64,000 bases of DNA from Arthrobacter yangruifuii (GCF_009192775.1 NZ_VTFX01000004.1:186001-250000); one strand, 5' to 3'. Positions 44,287-53,018 are shown, numbered from the stretch's first letter. The notes: generated from the sequence alone by a model not told the origin. Program-made: numbers and translations.

Positions 44287-44870
44287 ATGCCCGGTCTCTA
44301 CATCCTTCCTTCCAGTTGGCTGCTCGACGCGACTCCGGAGGCGGTCTGGGAGACCATCGCCAGTCCTGACATGAGCTGGCCCCGCTGGTGGCCGGGCTGC
44401 ACGCTTCAGGAGCTTGCCACCGGTCCGTCCGCGGACCCCGGGGATCCGATCGCACGGCTGCTCGGCACCACCGTCCGCCTGCAGTTCCAGGCTGCCCCGG
44501 GTTACCGGCTGTCCGTCGCCATTCATCCCACCCGTGCCCTCCGGCCCCGGAACATAGAGTTCGACGCCGATGGAGACCTGGCCGGCACCGGCCGGATGCG
44601 ACTGTTCCCCGCCTCCTCGCCGGGCCCCGGATGGAGACCGGGACCCGGATCGAGACTGGGCTCCGGATGGAGACCGGGACCCGCATGGAGATTGATTGGC
44701 GGGTGATGCCCACGCGGCGGTGGATGCAGGTGCTCACTCCTGTGGCCCGGCCGGTCTTCACCGCAGCGCACGCCCTGCTGATGCGCCGCGGTGAACGGGG
44801 CCTGCGCCGGGAACTGGGTCAGGCTATCCGCCGGGGACGGCCAAACACCGTGCTCACCCCGGGTGAGTAA
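44287..44870 (+). pseudogene. SRPBCC-family (polyketide cyclase-like) gene, frameshifted within an 18-bp repeat
   Basis: The frame from ATG 44287 reads a normal SRPBCC N-terminal half, from MPGLYILPSSWLLDATPEAV through IEFDADGDLAGTGRMRLFP. It then becomes Gly/Pro/Trp-rich and stops at 44706. The expected continuation is in another frame: TRMEIDWRVMPTRRWMQVLT, then VARPVFTAAHALLMRRGERGL, which runs to a stop at 44870. The break lies at about 44605-44630, directly before an array of 18-bp repeats (44629-44700). The offset between frames fits a 1-bp deletion. The gene is therefore either broken, or intact in the cell with an assembly error here. SRPBCC proteins bind hydrophobic ligands. Its 3' end overlaps the convergent DUF2071 gene by 52 bp. 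Confidence 0.7.
44629..44700 (+). repeat. 18-bp repeat array inside the SRPBCC gene
   Basis: GGATGGAGACCGGGACCC occurs exactly at 44629-44646 and 44665-44682. Related units lie at 44647-44664 and 44683-44700. In the downstream frame it encodes RMETGT, RIETGL, RMETGT and RMEIDW. Confidence 0.88.
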
Positions 44871-45547
44871 TGCACCGTGTCCGGCGGTCCCTCCACGGGA
44901 ATCCCGGCGGCCGGCACCAGTTCATCGCGCAGGTACGTCAGCCGGGCAGGATGCAGCGGCCACGGCGGGTGCGCAATCGGGACAAACGCGGTGCGCCCGG
45001 CCAGGGACGTGTGCAGCCCGAAACGTGCGGTGAGCAGGAGGGACAAATCATCATCCGCCTTACGGCCGTAATCCGGCACCACGGCGAAGGATGAGCGGGC
45101 CTGGCCGCCGAACCGGTCGACGTCGTACCCCAGGCCCCAGCCGGTCCGCCGGGGACGGCAGCGGGACCAGACGTACGGGACGCCCAGGGCCCGCGCCGTC
45201 AGCACGGGCGCAAGCCTGGAGGCATCCAGGCTCAGGAACAGCACCCCGCGGCTGCCGTCCCGGCCCCGGGAATACAGGCGCACGTTGATCTCCGTGTAGG
45301 TACCGAAAAACGGCACCGGAATCGTTCCGAGTTTCGTCGCCGGCGCCCGGAAGCCGATGAGCCCTACCCAGGAGGAGCCATGGAAAACATCGGGTTCGAC
45401 GCCGGCCGGCATGTACGGCGCAGCAAGGGCGGGATCGATGCGCCAATGCAGGAACACCGCAGCCGCCCAGGTCTGGGCCATCAGGGCCGGAGACGGAAGC
45501 GGCGCTCCGGCAGGCGGACCCGGGTCCGGGCGGGCGGGCGAATTCAT
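44819..45547 (-). CDS. DUF2071 (YqjF-like) protein
   Basis: A 242-residue protein of the DUF2071/YqjF family. It has MAQTWAAAVFLHWRIDPALAA (family opening), SSWVGLIGFRAP, FFGTYTEINVRLYSRG, LFLSLDASRLAPVLTARALG and LPYVWSRC-like sequence. The C-terminus HTSLAGRTAFVPIAHPPWPL closes the domain. Function is unknown; the fold is predicted to be acetoacetate decarboxylase-like. The start at 45547 adds a Pro-rich lead of about 20 residues; the internal Met of ALMAQTW is an alternative. It converges on the broken SRPBCC gene. Confidence 0.82.
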   Translation of the reverse strand: MNSPARPDPGPPAGAPLPSPALMAQTWAAAVFLHWRIDPALAAPYMPAGVEPDVFHGSSWVGLIGFRAPATKLGTIPVPFFGTYTEINVRLYSRGRDGSRGVLFLSLDASRLAPVLTARALGVPYVWSRCRPRRTGWGLGYDVDRFGGQARSSFAVVPDYGRKADDDLSLLLTARFGLHTSLAGRTAFVPIAHPPWPLHPARLTYLRDELVPAAGIPVEGPPDTVHYSPGVSTVFGRPRRIA

Positions 45548-45605
45548 AGCGCCAAGCTAACAGCGGGGCCCGGGTGCGAACAGGGCAGGTACCGCCGGCC
45601 GGGGG

Positions 45606-46922
45606 TCAGACAGGGGTATCCGGACGCTCGTCGCCGAAGCGTTCCACGGCAGTCTTCCGGCGGATCCGGTCCAGCCGGTTAATCACCGGGGCCGCCGTGA
45701 TGCCGTGCAGCACGATGGAGGAGGCCACCACCAGCCCGAGCAGGCCCCAGAGTTGTTCCTCGTTCCCGAAGTGTCCCTTGTCCAGGGCGTAGCTGAGGTA
45801 ATAGAGCGATCCGATGCCCCGGACTCCGAAGAACGCGATGGCCAGCCGTTCGCGGGGACCGGGCCGGCCGCCCAGCAGGCCCAGCCAGCCGGCAAGGGGA
45901 CGGACCACCAGCAGGAACGCTGCGGTGACCACCACTTCGCGCCAGCCGATGCCGGCCAGCAGCCCGCGGGCAATGGCACCCCCGAGCAGGAGCAGCAGGA
46001 CCACAGTCAGCAGCCGCTCCAGCTGTTCCACGTAGCTGTGCAGCACCCGGTGGTAGCCGTGGGTGCGCTCCGCGGTACGGATGGTGACTGCGCAGACGAA
46101 GACGGCCACGAAACCGTAGCCGTCCAGCATTTCGGTGATTCCGTAGGCCAGAAACGTGGCTGCAAGGGCCACGAATCCTTCGGAATGGTTGGACAGGCGG
46201 ATGCTTTCCAGCCGCGCGGAGAAGAAGAGCCGGCTCAGCATTTTGCCGGTGAGGAAGCCCAGGAGGACGCCCATGCCGATCCGCCAGACGATGTCCACGC
46301 CGATCCAGTGCGGGAACCACGCGGACGGCGCGGTTCCCACCAGGCTCATGCCGATGGCGAGATAGACAAACGGAAACGCCAGACCGTCGTTGAGTCCGGC
46401 TTCGGAGGTCAGGCCGAACCGCACCTCGTCCTCGGCTTCACCTGCCGAATCCTCCTCCTCGGAGTCGGCAGGTTCCCCCACCTGCACTTCGGAAGCCAGG
46501 ACCGGATCGGTCGGAGCCAGGGCGGCGGCCAGCAGCACGGCTGCCGCGAGGCCGAGGCCGAGGACCCAGACATTGAGCAGGGCCAGGCCCAGCAGGCTCA
46601 GCGGCATGGCGATGCCCAGCATCCGCCACGTGGTGGACCAGCGGTGCCAGCCCAGCGGGCGGTCCAGGGCCAGGCCCGCACCCATGAGTGAAATGATCAC
46701 GCACACCTCGGTGAGGTGTGCGGTGAAGTCTCCGTGGCGCACCGGATCAGGGTCGGGCAGATCCTTCAGGAGGTTGAACGTCAGGATGCCCGCCCCGAGA
46801 AAGACCATGGGCATGGACACAGGGACGTCGCGCAGCAGTTTGGGCAGCACTGCGGCGAGGAACACGGCGAGGCCGGCAGCAAGGAATACAAGGCTGGGTC
46901 CGTCAAACAATCCGTCGAGCAC
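45606..46922 (-). CDS. Cation:proton antiporter (CPA1/NhaP-like)
   Basis: A 438-residue membrane protein with about twelve helices. The family pattern is seen in SLMGAGLALDRP, LAPTDPVLASEVQVG (the TDP motif, which bears the exchange Asp region in CPA1 antiporters), LTSEAGLNDGLAFPFVYLAI (the ND-type site) and IAFFGVRGIGSLYYLSYAL. An acidic insertion, PADSEEEDSAGEAEDEV, sits in the loop before the ND site. It should exchange Na+ or K+ for protons. The start is GTG at 46922. It ends 58 bp before the DUF2071 gene on the same strand. Confidence 0.9.
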   Translation of the reverse strand: MLDGLFDGPSLVFLAAGLAVFLAAVLPKLLRDVPVSMPMVFLGAGILTFNLLKDLPDPDPVRHGDFTAHLTEVCVIISLMGAGLALDRPLGWHRWSTTWRMLGIAMPLSLLGLALLNVWVLGLGLAAAVLLAAALAPTDPVLASEVQVGEPADSEEEDSAGEAEDEVRFGLTSEAGLNDGLAFPFVYLAIGMSLVGTAPSAWFPHWIGVDIVWRIGMGVLLGFLTGKMLSRLFFSARLESIRLSNHSEGFVALAATFLAYGITEMLDGYGFVAVFVCAVTIRTAERTHGYHRVLHSYVEQLERLLTVVLLLLLGGAIARGLLAGIGWREVVVTAAFLLVVRPLAGWLGLLGGRPGPRERLAIAFFGVRGIGSLYYLSYALDKGHFGNEEQLWGLLGLVVASSIVLHGITAAPVINRLDRIRRKTAVERFGDERPDTPV

Positions 46923-46985
46923 CGCCCAGACGTTACTGGAAGATCGGGGTCCGCGATAGACGGCGCGCCCGGGCGGATCCGCCGG

Positions 46986-48575
46986 TCAGGCCTCGCGGAG
47001 GTGGACGGCTCCCGGTTCCGCGCCGTCGGCGCCGAACACCAGCCAGCGGGTGGCGATCTTTTCCGTGAAGAACCGGTCATGGCTGACCACAATCACGGCG
47101 CCGGGGAAATGCAGCAGGGCACGTTCCATCACCTGGGTGCTGGACATGTCCAGGTGGTTGGTGGGTTCGTCCAGCAGCAGCACGGGTGCACCCGAGAGCA
47201 GGCACTGGGCCATGGCAACACGGGCGCGCTGGCCGCCGGAGAGGTTTCCGATCTTGGAGGTCAGGTCAGCTTCGGAGAACTGGAACATCGTCAGGAACCG
47301 GTTGACGGACTTGCGGGTCGCGCTGAAGGCGAGGGACCCGGGCAGGGAGTTCACCGCGTGGGTGACGGTGTCGGCGTCGTCAAGCTCCGCCAGCATCTGG
47401 TTGTAGGACACCATCGCCGGACCCTTGGGCCAGGTGACCTCGCCGGCGTCGGGCTTCTCCTCGCCCGTCAGTACGCGCAGCAGCGTCGTCTTGCCGCTGC
47501 CGTTGGTTCCGGTGACGGCAATGCGGTCCCCCTTGTTCACCTCGAAACTCAGGTTCTCGAAGAGCACCTTGTCGCCGTAGGACTTGGACACTCCGCGGAC
47601 GCGGCCCAGGACGTCCTTGACGTGCAGGCCGCCGTAGATGCCCGTGATGATTTCATCCACGGGCCGCGGGGCCCGGGATTTTTTGATGCGGGTCAGCTGG
47701 GTGCTGAGCCGGCCTCCGGCTTTCGCAGCCTCGCGGCGGTCGGCGATGCCTTCGGCCTCAAAGGCCAGCAGCTCCGCCTCGTGCACGAACTGTGCCTGGA
47801 GGTTCTTGAGCCGGAACTGTTTCTGCACCACGTATTCGGCAAAGTTTCCGGGGTATTCGTGCAGGTGGAAGTTCTCCACCTCCACGATGCGGGTGACGAC
47901 GGCGTCCAGGAACTTCCGGTCGTGGGAAACGATGATGGCCGCGCCCCGGAAGTCGCGGAACCAGCCCTCAAGCCATTCAACGCCGGCCACGTCCAGGTAG
48001 TTGGTCGGTTCATCCAGGAGCAGGACATCGGGCTGTTCCAGCAGGATTTTTGCCAGTGCCGCGCGGTTCCGCCAGCCGCCGGACAGCGCATCGACGGGGC
48101 AGACTCGGTGTGCGGCGGTGAATCCGAGCGTGGTGAGCACGGTGTCGATGCGGCGGGGGTAGTCCCAGCCGTCCAGCCGGTCCATGGTTTCGAACAATTC
48201 GGACTGACGGCGGATCAGCCGGTCCATTTCCTTGTCCGCGGGATTGGCGGCGATGGCTGCATCAATCCCGGCCAGCTCGGCCTCGACGTCCTTGATCTCC
48301 ATGAAGACGGCGTCCAGGATCTCGGCGATGCTGGCCTTCCCGTCCAGTTCGGAGAACTGGGAGAAGTAGCCGATCCTGACGCCCGGCTCCACGGTCACGG
48401 TGCCGGAATCCGGCTGGACCTGGTCCAGGACCAGTTTCAGGATGGTGGACTTGCCGGAGCCGTTCCGGCCGATCAGGCCGATCCGGTCCTTGGGATCGAG
48501 CCGCAGGAACGCTTCGCGCAGGACCTGCTTGTTCTCGAAGGAAGTGTTGACGTCCTGCAGCCGGATCAGGCTCAT
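46986..48575 (-). CDS. ABC-F family ATPase, copy 2
   Basis: A 529-residue twin-cassette soluble ATPase. Cassette 1 has GRNGSGKST (36-44), LSGGWRNRAALA and LLLDEPTNYLD. Cassette 2 has GTNGSGKTT, LSGGQRARVAMA and LLLDEPTNHLD. The linker between them (about 230-310) contains KQFRLKNLQAQFVHEAELLA and RLSTQLTRIKKSRAPRPVDE. The LSGGW signature of the first cassette and the order of motifs resemble the Uup/EttA-type housekeeping ABC-F proteins more than resistance factors, but this is not certain. It is distinct from the ABC-F copy at 3379-5016. Confidence 0.92.
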   Translation of the reverse strand: MSLIRLQDVNTSFENKQVLREAFLRLDPKDRIGLIGRNGSGKSTILKLVLDQVQPDSGTVTVEPGVRIGYFSQFSELDGKASIAEILDAVFMEIKDVEAELAGIDAAIAANPADKEMDRLIRRQSELFETMDRLDGWDYPRRIDTVLTTLGFTAAHRVCPVDALSGGWRNRAALAKILLEQPDVLLLDEPTNYLDVAGVEWLEGWFRDFRGAAIIVSHDRKFLDAVVTRIVEVENFHLHEYPGNFAEYVVQKQFRLKNLQAQFVHEAELLAFEAEGIADRREAAKAGGRLSTQLTRIKKSRAPRPVDEIITGIYGGLHVKDVLGRVRGVSKSYGDKVLFENLSFEVNKGDRIAVTGTNGSGKTTLLRVLTGEEKPDAGEVTWPKGPAMVSYNQMLAELDDADTVTHAVNSLPGSLAFSATRKSVNRFLTMFQFSEADLTSKIGNLSGGQRARVAMAQCLLSGAPVLLLDEPTNHLDMSSTQVMERALLHFPGAVIVVSHDRFFTEKIATRWLVFGADGAEPGAVHLREA

Positions 48576-48697
48576 GGTGTCCTCTCAAAGGGGTTGGTTT
48601 CCTCGCCCCGCGGGACAACGACCATTCATCCTACCGGCTGCGGTCCGCAGTCCCCGCCGAGGCGCAGCGCCCCACGCGCAGGACGGCGGCTCCCCGG

Positions 48698-48964
48698 CTA
48701 GCCGCGCAGGGTGTAAGTGCCGGCGGGGCGGCGGTTGAGGTACGCGGCGGTGTCCACGTAGCTTCCCGCGTGCCGGGGGCGGGCGGCGTCGGGGCGGTCC
48801 GCGGACACATAGGTTCCGGCGGGGCGTGCGGTTCCCAGCGGAGTGTCATAGCTGGTGGTGTAGGTGCCCCGGCGGCGGGGCCGGGCAGCCGGGACAGCAG
48901 CGGTGTACTCAGCGGCGCGCTCAGCGGTGTGGGCGGCTGCAGGTCGGTTCATCAGGGTGGTCAT
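48698..48964 (-). CDS. Small GTY-repeat protein of unknown function
   Basis: An 88-residue Ala/Arg/Tyr/Thr-rich protein with four spaced copies of a short motif: RRRGTYTTSYD, RPAGTYVSADRP, RHAGSYVDTAAY and RPAGTYTLRG at the C-terminus. There is no signal peptide or helix. Composition and repeats suggest a disordered or surface-binding peptide. The ATG at 48964 lies after TGAGGAGACACC, a strong ribosome binding site, which supports translation. I do not recognise a family. Confidence 0.65.
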   Translation of the reverse strand: MTTLMNRPAAAHTAERAAEYTAAVPAARPRRRGTYTTSYDTPLGTARPAGTYVSADRPDAARPRHAGSYVDTAAYLNRRPAGTYTLRG

Positions 48965-49089
48965 GGTGTCTCCTCAGTTGACGCTTGGGGGTGAGACTCG
49001 GGCCGCGGCGACGGTTTTTGGGCAGCGTTGAGCCCGGTAGTGAGTCGCCGTTGAATAGTGCCCGCCGAAATGAATGGCGGTGCTGCGCG

Positions 49090-49542
49090 TTAGCGGGCGG
49101 AGGTCTCCGCCTGCTGTGCGCAGGTGCTGCAGATGCCGCTGAAGGTCACTTCGGCGGCCAGTACGGTAAAGCCGGAATCGTCGTCCGGGGTCAGGCAGGG
49201 TGCCTGGCCGATCACACAATCGACGTCCTTGATGGCTCCGCAGCGGATGCAGACCAGATGGTGGTGGTTGTCCCCCACCCTGGCTTCGTACAGTGCCGGT
49301 GAACCCGCAGGTTCAACCCGCCGGGCCAGTCCCGCCTCGGTAAAGGCGGACAGAATGCCGTAGACGGCCTGGGCGGAAATGTTCGGCAACGTCGAACGGA
49401 CCGACACCAGGACAGCGTCTGCACTGGAGTGCGGTGCCTGCTGCAGCGCCGCCAGGACGGCAACGCGCTGTGACGTGGATTTCAGCCCCGCGGCCCGGAT
49501 GTCTCCGGCCAGGGTTTGGGCTGTGTCCGCCGCTTTCCGCAT
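49090..49542 (-). CDS. Fur-family transcriptional regulator (PerR/CatR-like)
   Basis: A 150-residue metalloregulator. The N-terminal winged helix contains LKSTSQRVAVLAALQQAPHS and NISAQAVYGILSAFTEAGL. The C-terminal metal domain has GDNHHHLVCIRCGAIKDVDC (HHH plus a CxxC pair) and a second CxxC (GICSTCAQQ), a structural zinc site. These features fit peroxide- or iron-sensing Fur proteins; actinobacterial FurA/CatR usually controls a catalase, but none is in the window. The ATG at 49542 is used because the frame upstream runs through the operator. A 29-bp palindrome at 49557-49585 lies directly upstream, so autoregulation is likely. Confidence 0.9.
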   Translation of the reverse strand: MRKAADTAQTLAGDIRAAGLKSTSQRVAVLAALQQAPHSSADAVLVSVRSTLPNISAQAVYGILSAFTEAGLARRVEPAGSPALYEARVGDNHHHLVCIRCGAIKDVDCVIGQAPCLTPDDDSGFTVLAAEVTFSGICSTCAQQAETSAR

Positions 49543-49556
49543 AACAAAAACCCTAT

Positions 49557-49585
49557 CAGTTGTTTTGATTGCCTCAAGACAACTG
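49557..49585. promoter_or_regulatory. Palindromic operator of the Fur-family regulator
   Basis: Two 12-bp arms, CAGTTGTTTTGA (49557-49568) and TCAAGACAACTG (49574-49585), match as an inverted repeat at 11 of 12 positions around TTGCC. It starts 15 bp before the regulator's ATG, in the position of the promoter. The size and the T/A-rich half-sites fit a Fur/PerR-type box. Confidence 0.75.
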
Positions 49586-49704
49586 AGTCCTTTTTGGGGT
49601 GTGATCCCGAACGCTGTGACCGCGGCCGCATCCGGTTCTCCGGGGCGGCCCCGCATGGGGGACGATGGAAAGGGAAAGCTATACATCACTGAAGGATGAG
49701 GACC

Positions 49705-50169
49705 ATGGGCACTTTGAAAGAGCAGCTGCAGGCGGACATGAAAACCCACATGAAGTCCGGCAACCGAACGGCCCTGACCACGGTGCGCAACGTGCTGGGC
49801 GAAATCACCACCCGGGAAAAGTCGGGCAAGACGCCGGTGGAGCTCGACGACGCCCAGGTCGTCTCCCTGCTGCAGAAGGAAGCAGCCAAGCGCCGCGACA
49901 CTGCCCGGATCTACACGGAGGCCGGCGAAGCCGACCGGGCGGCCTCCGAGGTTGCCGAAGCGGAGATCATCGAGGCCTACCTGCCCGCTCCCCTGACCCG
50001 GGAGGATGTCGAAGCCATTGTGGACGGGGCCCTCGCGGAGCTTCGTGCCGGCGGCGCCGAACTCTCGATGCGCCAGATGGGACAGGTCATGAAGCCGGTC
50101 ACCGCCAAGGTGGCGGGACGGTTTGACGGCAAGGCCGTAAGCGAGATTGTCCGCTCCCGGCTGGCCTGA
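49705..50169 (+). CDS. GatB/YqeY domain protein
   Basis: A 154-residue YqeY-like protein, homologous to the tail domain of the tRNA-dependent amidotransferase subunit GatB. It shows LKEQLQADMKTHMKSGNRTA, RVLGEI-type sequence (RNVLGEITTREKSGKTPVEL), AEAEIIEAYLPAPLTREDVE and GQVMKPVTAKVAGRFDGK at the usual positions. It may bind tRNA; the free-standing role is not known. I chose the ATG at 49705 because GGATGAGG lies just upstream, while the ATG at 49696 overlaps that site. It diverges from the Fur gene. Confidence 0.9.
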   Translation: MGTLKEQLQADMKTHMKSGNRTALTTVRNVLGEITTREKSGKTPVELDDAQVVSLLQKEAAKRRDTARIYTEAGEADRAASEVAEAEIIEAYLPAPLTREDVEAIVDGALAELRAGGAELSMRQMGQVMKPVTAKVAGRFDGKAVSEIVRSRLA

Positions 50170-50237
50170 CGGCAGCACGCTCCCCCGCTGTTACTCTGGT
50201 GGCTAAACGCTCATTCCGCCCACCACCGGAGGTACAG

Positions 50238-50825
50238 GTGCCCGCAAACGGCACGGGCCAGCGCCTGCTGGATTCCGCCACGGAAGCCTTCGCGGCCAAA
50301 GGTTTCCACGGCACCACCACCCGGGACATCGCGACGGCGGCCGGGGTCACCCCGGGCGCCGTCTATGTGCATCACCGCTCCAAGGAGGAGCTGCTGTACA
50401 GCATTTCGCGGGTGGGGCATGAACGCACCCTGGAGCTGGTCCGCACCGGTGCCGCCTCAAGCAGCGACCCCGTGCAGCAGATCTCGACCATGGTCCGGGA
50501 CTTCGTGGAGTGGCAGGCGGCCAACCGCACCAAGTCCAGCGTGGTGAATTTCGAGCTCGCGGCCCTCACGGAGGAGCACCGGGCCGATGTCCTGGAAATC
50601 CGCCGTTCCGTGGACGCCGAGTTCCGCGCCGTCGTGGACCGCGGGCGGCAGCAGGGACTGTTCCACATTGAGGACACGGGGCTTGCCGTCCTGGCCCTGC
50701 TCTCGCTCTGCGTGGACGTGGCCCGCTGGTACCGCGGAGACGGACGGCAAAGCGCCGCCGGCATCGGAGAACACCACAGCCGGATGGCGCTGCGGATGCT
50801 GGGTGCCGAGCCGCCGTCGTCGTGA
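50238..50825 (+). CDS. TetR/AcrR-family transcriptional regulator
   Basis: A 195-residue regulator. The helix-turn-helix domain is RLLDSATEAFAAKGFHGTTT followed by RDIATAAGVTPGAVYVHHRS. The C-terminal domain (HERTLELVRTG through DVARWYRGDG) resembles the TetR_C_17/KstR2-type ligand domain that often senses acyl-CoA thioesters. The GTG at 50238 has CCGGAGG 5 bp upstream; a GTG at 50199 has no ribosome binding site. The gene precedes an SMP-30-like gene on the same strand and faces an acyl-CoA dehydrogenase gene, so it may serve lipid or acid metabolism. Confidence 0.88.
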   Translation: MPANGTGQRLLDSATEAFAAKGFHGTTTRDIATAAGVTPGAVYVHHRSKEELLYSISRVGHERTLELVRTGAASSSDPVQQISTMVRDFVEWQAANRTKSSVVNFELAALTEEHRADVLEIRRSVDAEFRAVVDRGRQQGLFHIEDTGLAVLALLSLCVDVARWYRGDGRQSAAGIGEHHSRMALRMLGAEPPSS

Positions 50826-50919
50826 CCCCGGAACAGGAATTTCCGGAAGCCCCGGCCCGTTCTCCGCTCCGGGCGGCATACTGGAAGCCGGACCCTCCGG
50901 GAATCGAGGTGCGTACGCA

Positions 50920-51738
50920 ATGGACCCCACGACGCTGGTTTCAGGAATCGGCATGGGCGAATCGGCCCGCTGGCATGCCGGTGAATTCTGGTTTGCGGAC
51001 TGGACGGCCGGGACCATCTCGGCGCTGGATTCATCCGGCTCAGTACGGCGGGTAGCCGCTGTCCCGTCATTTCCCATCAGCTTTGACTGGCTGCCGGACG
51101 GGCGGATGGTGGTGGTCTCCGGAACGGACGGACGGGTCCTGCTGGAAGTGCCGAATGCCGGCCTCGTGCCGCTGGCGGATCTGGCCGGGCTCTCCGATTA
51201 TCCGTGGAACGAGATTGCCGTGCACCCCTCCGGCAATATCTACGTGAACGGCCTCGGCTATGACTATGCGGACACCCCGCAGAACAACGGTGCCATCGCC
51301 CTGGTGAGGCCGGACGGCTCGGTGGAGCCCGTGGCGGACGGTTTGGCGTTCCCCAACGGGATGCTGGTATCCGACGACGGCGGCACGCTCGTTGTCGCCG
51401 AGTCCGACGCCGGCCGCCTGACGTCCTTCCACATCGGCGACGACGGAAGCCTGACGCCCGCCGGGGTCTGGGCCGAGGTCTCCGGCAGTGCACCGGACGG
51501 CATCAGCTGGGACGGCAGCGGCGGCATCTGGTTCGCCGAAGTACCCGGGGAACGCTGCGTCCGGGTCCGCGAGGGCGGGTCGGTGCTGCAGACGGTGCAG
51601 CTGGATCAGGGATGCTTCTCCTGCGCCACCGGCGGCAGCGACGGCGGCCTGCTGTTTATGATGACTGCCCGCTGGCCGGAGGCCATGGATCCCGCAGCCC
51701 CGGGCAGCGGCCGGGTGCTGGGGCTGCGGGTACGCTGA
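50920..51738 (+). CDS. SMP-30/gluconolactonase/LRE family protein
   Basis: A 272-residue six-bladed beta-propeller lactonase-like protein. Typical elements are MGESARWHAGEFWFADWTAG (metal-ligand Glu), SFDWLPDGRMVVVSGTDGRV, WNEIAVHPSGNIYVNGLGYD, GLAFPNGMLVSDDGGTLVVA (Asn ligand) and APDGISWDGSGGIWFAEV (Asp ligand). It probably hydrolyses a lactone using one divalent metal. The ATG at 50920 follows CGAGGTGCG. It lies 94 bp after the TetR gene and converges on the acyl-CoA dehydrogenase. Confidence 0.88.
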   Translation: MDPTTLVSGIGMGESARWHAGEFWFADWTAGTISALDSSGSVRRVAAVPSFPISFDWLPDGRMVVVSGTDGRVLLEVPNAGLVPLADLAGLSDYPWNEIAVHPSGNIYVNGLGYDYADTPQNNGAIALVRPDGSVEPVADGLAFPNGMLVSDDGGTLVVAESDAGRLTSFHIGDDGSLTPAGVWAEVSGSAPDGISWDGSGGIWFAEVPGERCVRVREGGSVLQTVQLDQGCFSCATGGSDGGLLFMMTARWPEAMDPAAPGSGRVLGLRVR

Positions 51739-51772
51739 CCTACGCGGGAGATGACCTGGAGTACGGCTGCGG

Positions 51773-53002
51773 TTAGGCGAACGCGGACAAGCCGGTGATG
51801 TGCCGGCCCAGGATCAGCGACTGCATGGAGTCGGTGCCCTCGTAGGTGAACACCACCTCCATGTCGGTCAGGTGGCGGGCCACATGGTTTTCCAGCAGCA
51901 GCCCGTTGCCGCCCATGATGTCCCGCGCCTCGGAGCAGATCCACCGGCCCTGCCGGGCGGCAAACATCTTTGCCATGGAGGCCATGGGGCCGGTCATCTT
52001 TCCTTCCTCGCCGAGTTCGTTGAGGCGGAAGCAGGTCAGCTTGATTGCGGTCAGCTGCGCGAGCATGTTGGCCAGCTTGTTCTGCACCAGCTGGAAACCG
52101 GCGATAGGCCGGCCGAACTGCACCCTGTCCTTGGCATAGGCCACGGCGATCTCATAGGCGGCCACTGCGTGCCCCAGCGCTTCCCAGGCGACTCCCCCGC
52201 GGGTGGCGGCCAGGACCTTGTTGACATCCTTGAAGGAACTGCAGTTCTCCAACCGGTTTTCCGCGGGAATGCGCAGGTTCTCGATGCGGATGTCCGGCTG
52301 CAGCACGGCCCGCTTGCCGATCTTCCCGGTGATGACGTCCGCCCGGTAACCGGCGGGGTGGTTGCCGTCCGCGTCCTTTTCCATCACGAACGCCTTCACG
52401 GCGCCGTCCGCTTCGTCGCGTGCATAAATGATCACGATGTCGGCAAAACTGGCGTTGCCGATCCACCGCTTGCTTCCGTTCAGGATGTAGGAATCACCCT
52501 CGCGGCGCGCGCTGGTCTCCAGTGAGACCGAGTCCGATCCGTGGCTGGGCTCCGTCAGGGCGAAGGCGCCGATTTTCTCGAGGCGGGCCATCGCCGGCAG
52601 CCAGCGCTGCTTCTGCTCCTCGCTGCCGAGCATGTCGATGCTGCCCATGGCCAGGCCGGAATGGACGCCGAAAAAGGTGTTGATGGAGCCGTCGCCGCGG
52701 GCAAGCTCGGCTGCGGCCGTGGAGGCGGCAATCCGGCTCAGGCCCGGACAGCCATAGCCCGTGATGGTGCCGCCGGCGATGTTCAGTGCGGCGAGCCTGG
52801 GAACCAGCTCGAATGGGAACTCGGCCCGCTCCCAGTAGTCGTTGATGACCGGCAGCAGGTCCCGGTCCACGAATCCCCGGACCCGGTCCCGGACGTCCCG
52901 GGCCTGGTCATCCAGCAGGTCGTCGAGCAGGTAGAGGTCGGCGTCGATGCCGTCCAAAGCGGTGGGATCGAAATCGGGAGGCGCGGTCTGCGTGACGGTC
53001 AT
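51773..53002 (-). CDS. Acyl-CoA dehydrogenase family protein
   Basis: A 409-residue FAD-dependent acyl-CoA dehydrogenase of the glutaryl-CoA-dehydrogenase-like group. It has FALTEPSHGSDS (flavin-binding), the GSKRWIGNASFADIVIIYAR segment, the AWEALGHAVAAYEIAVAYAK helix and, near the C-terminus, MGGNGLLLENHVARHLTDME with the region VFTYEGTDSMQSLILGRHITG, whose Glu is the usual catalytic base. The ATG at 53002 follows CAGGAG. The gene lies just downstream of mftR on the same strand, with a palindromic operator in the gap, so it may belong to the MftR regulon. Confidence 0.92.
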   Translation of the reverse strand: MTVTQTAPPDFDPTALDGIDADLYLLDDLLDDQARDVRDRVRGFVDRDLLPVINDYWERAEFPFELVPRLAALNIAGGTITGYGCPGLSRIAASTAAAELARGDGSINTFFGVHSGLAMGSIDMLGSEEQKQRWLPAMARLEKIGAFALTEPSHGSDSVSLETSARREGDSYILNGSKRWIGNASFADIVIIYARDEADGAVKAFVMEKDADGNHPAGYRADVITGKIGKRAVLQPDIRIENLRIPAENRLENCSSFKDVNKVLAATRGGVAWEALGHAVAAYEIAVAYAKDRVQFGRPIAGFQLVQNKLANMLAQLTAIKLTCFRLNELGEEGKMTGPMASMAKMFAARQGRWICSEARDIMGGNGLLLENHVARHLTDMEVVFTYEGTDSMQSLILGRHITGLSAFA

Positions 53003-53018
53003 GGGGGCTCCTGGGTTC

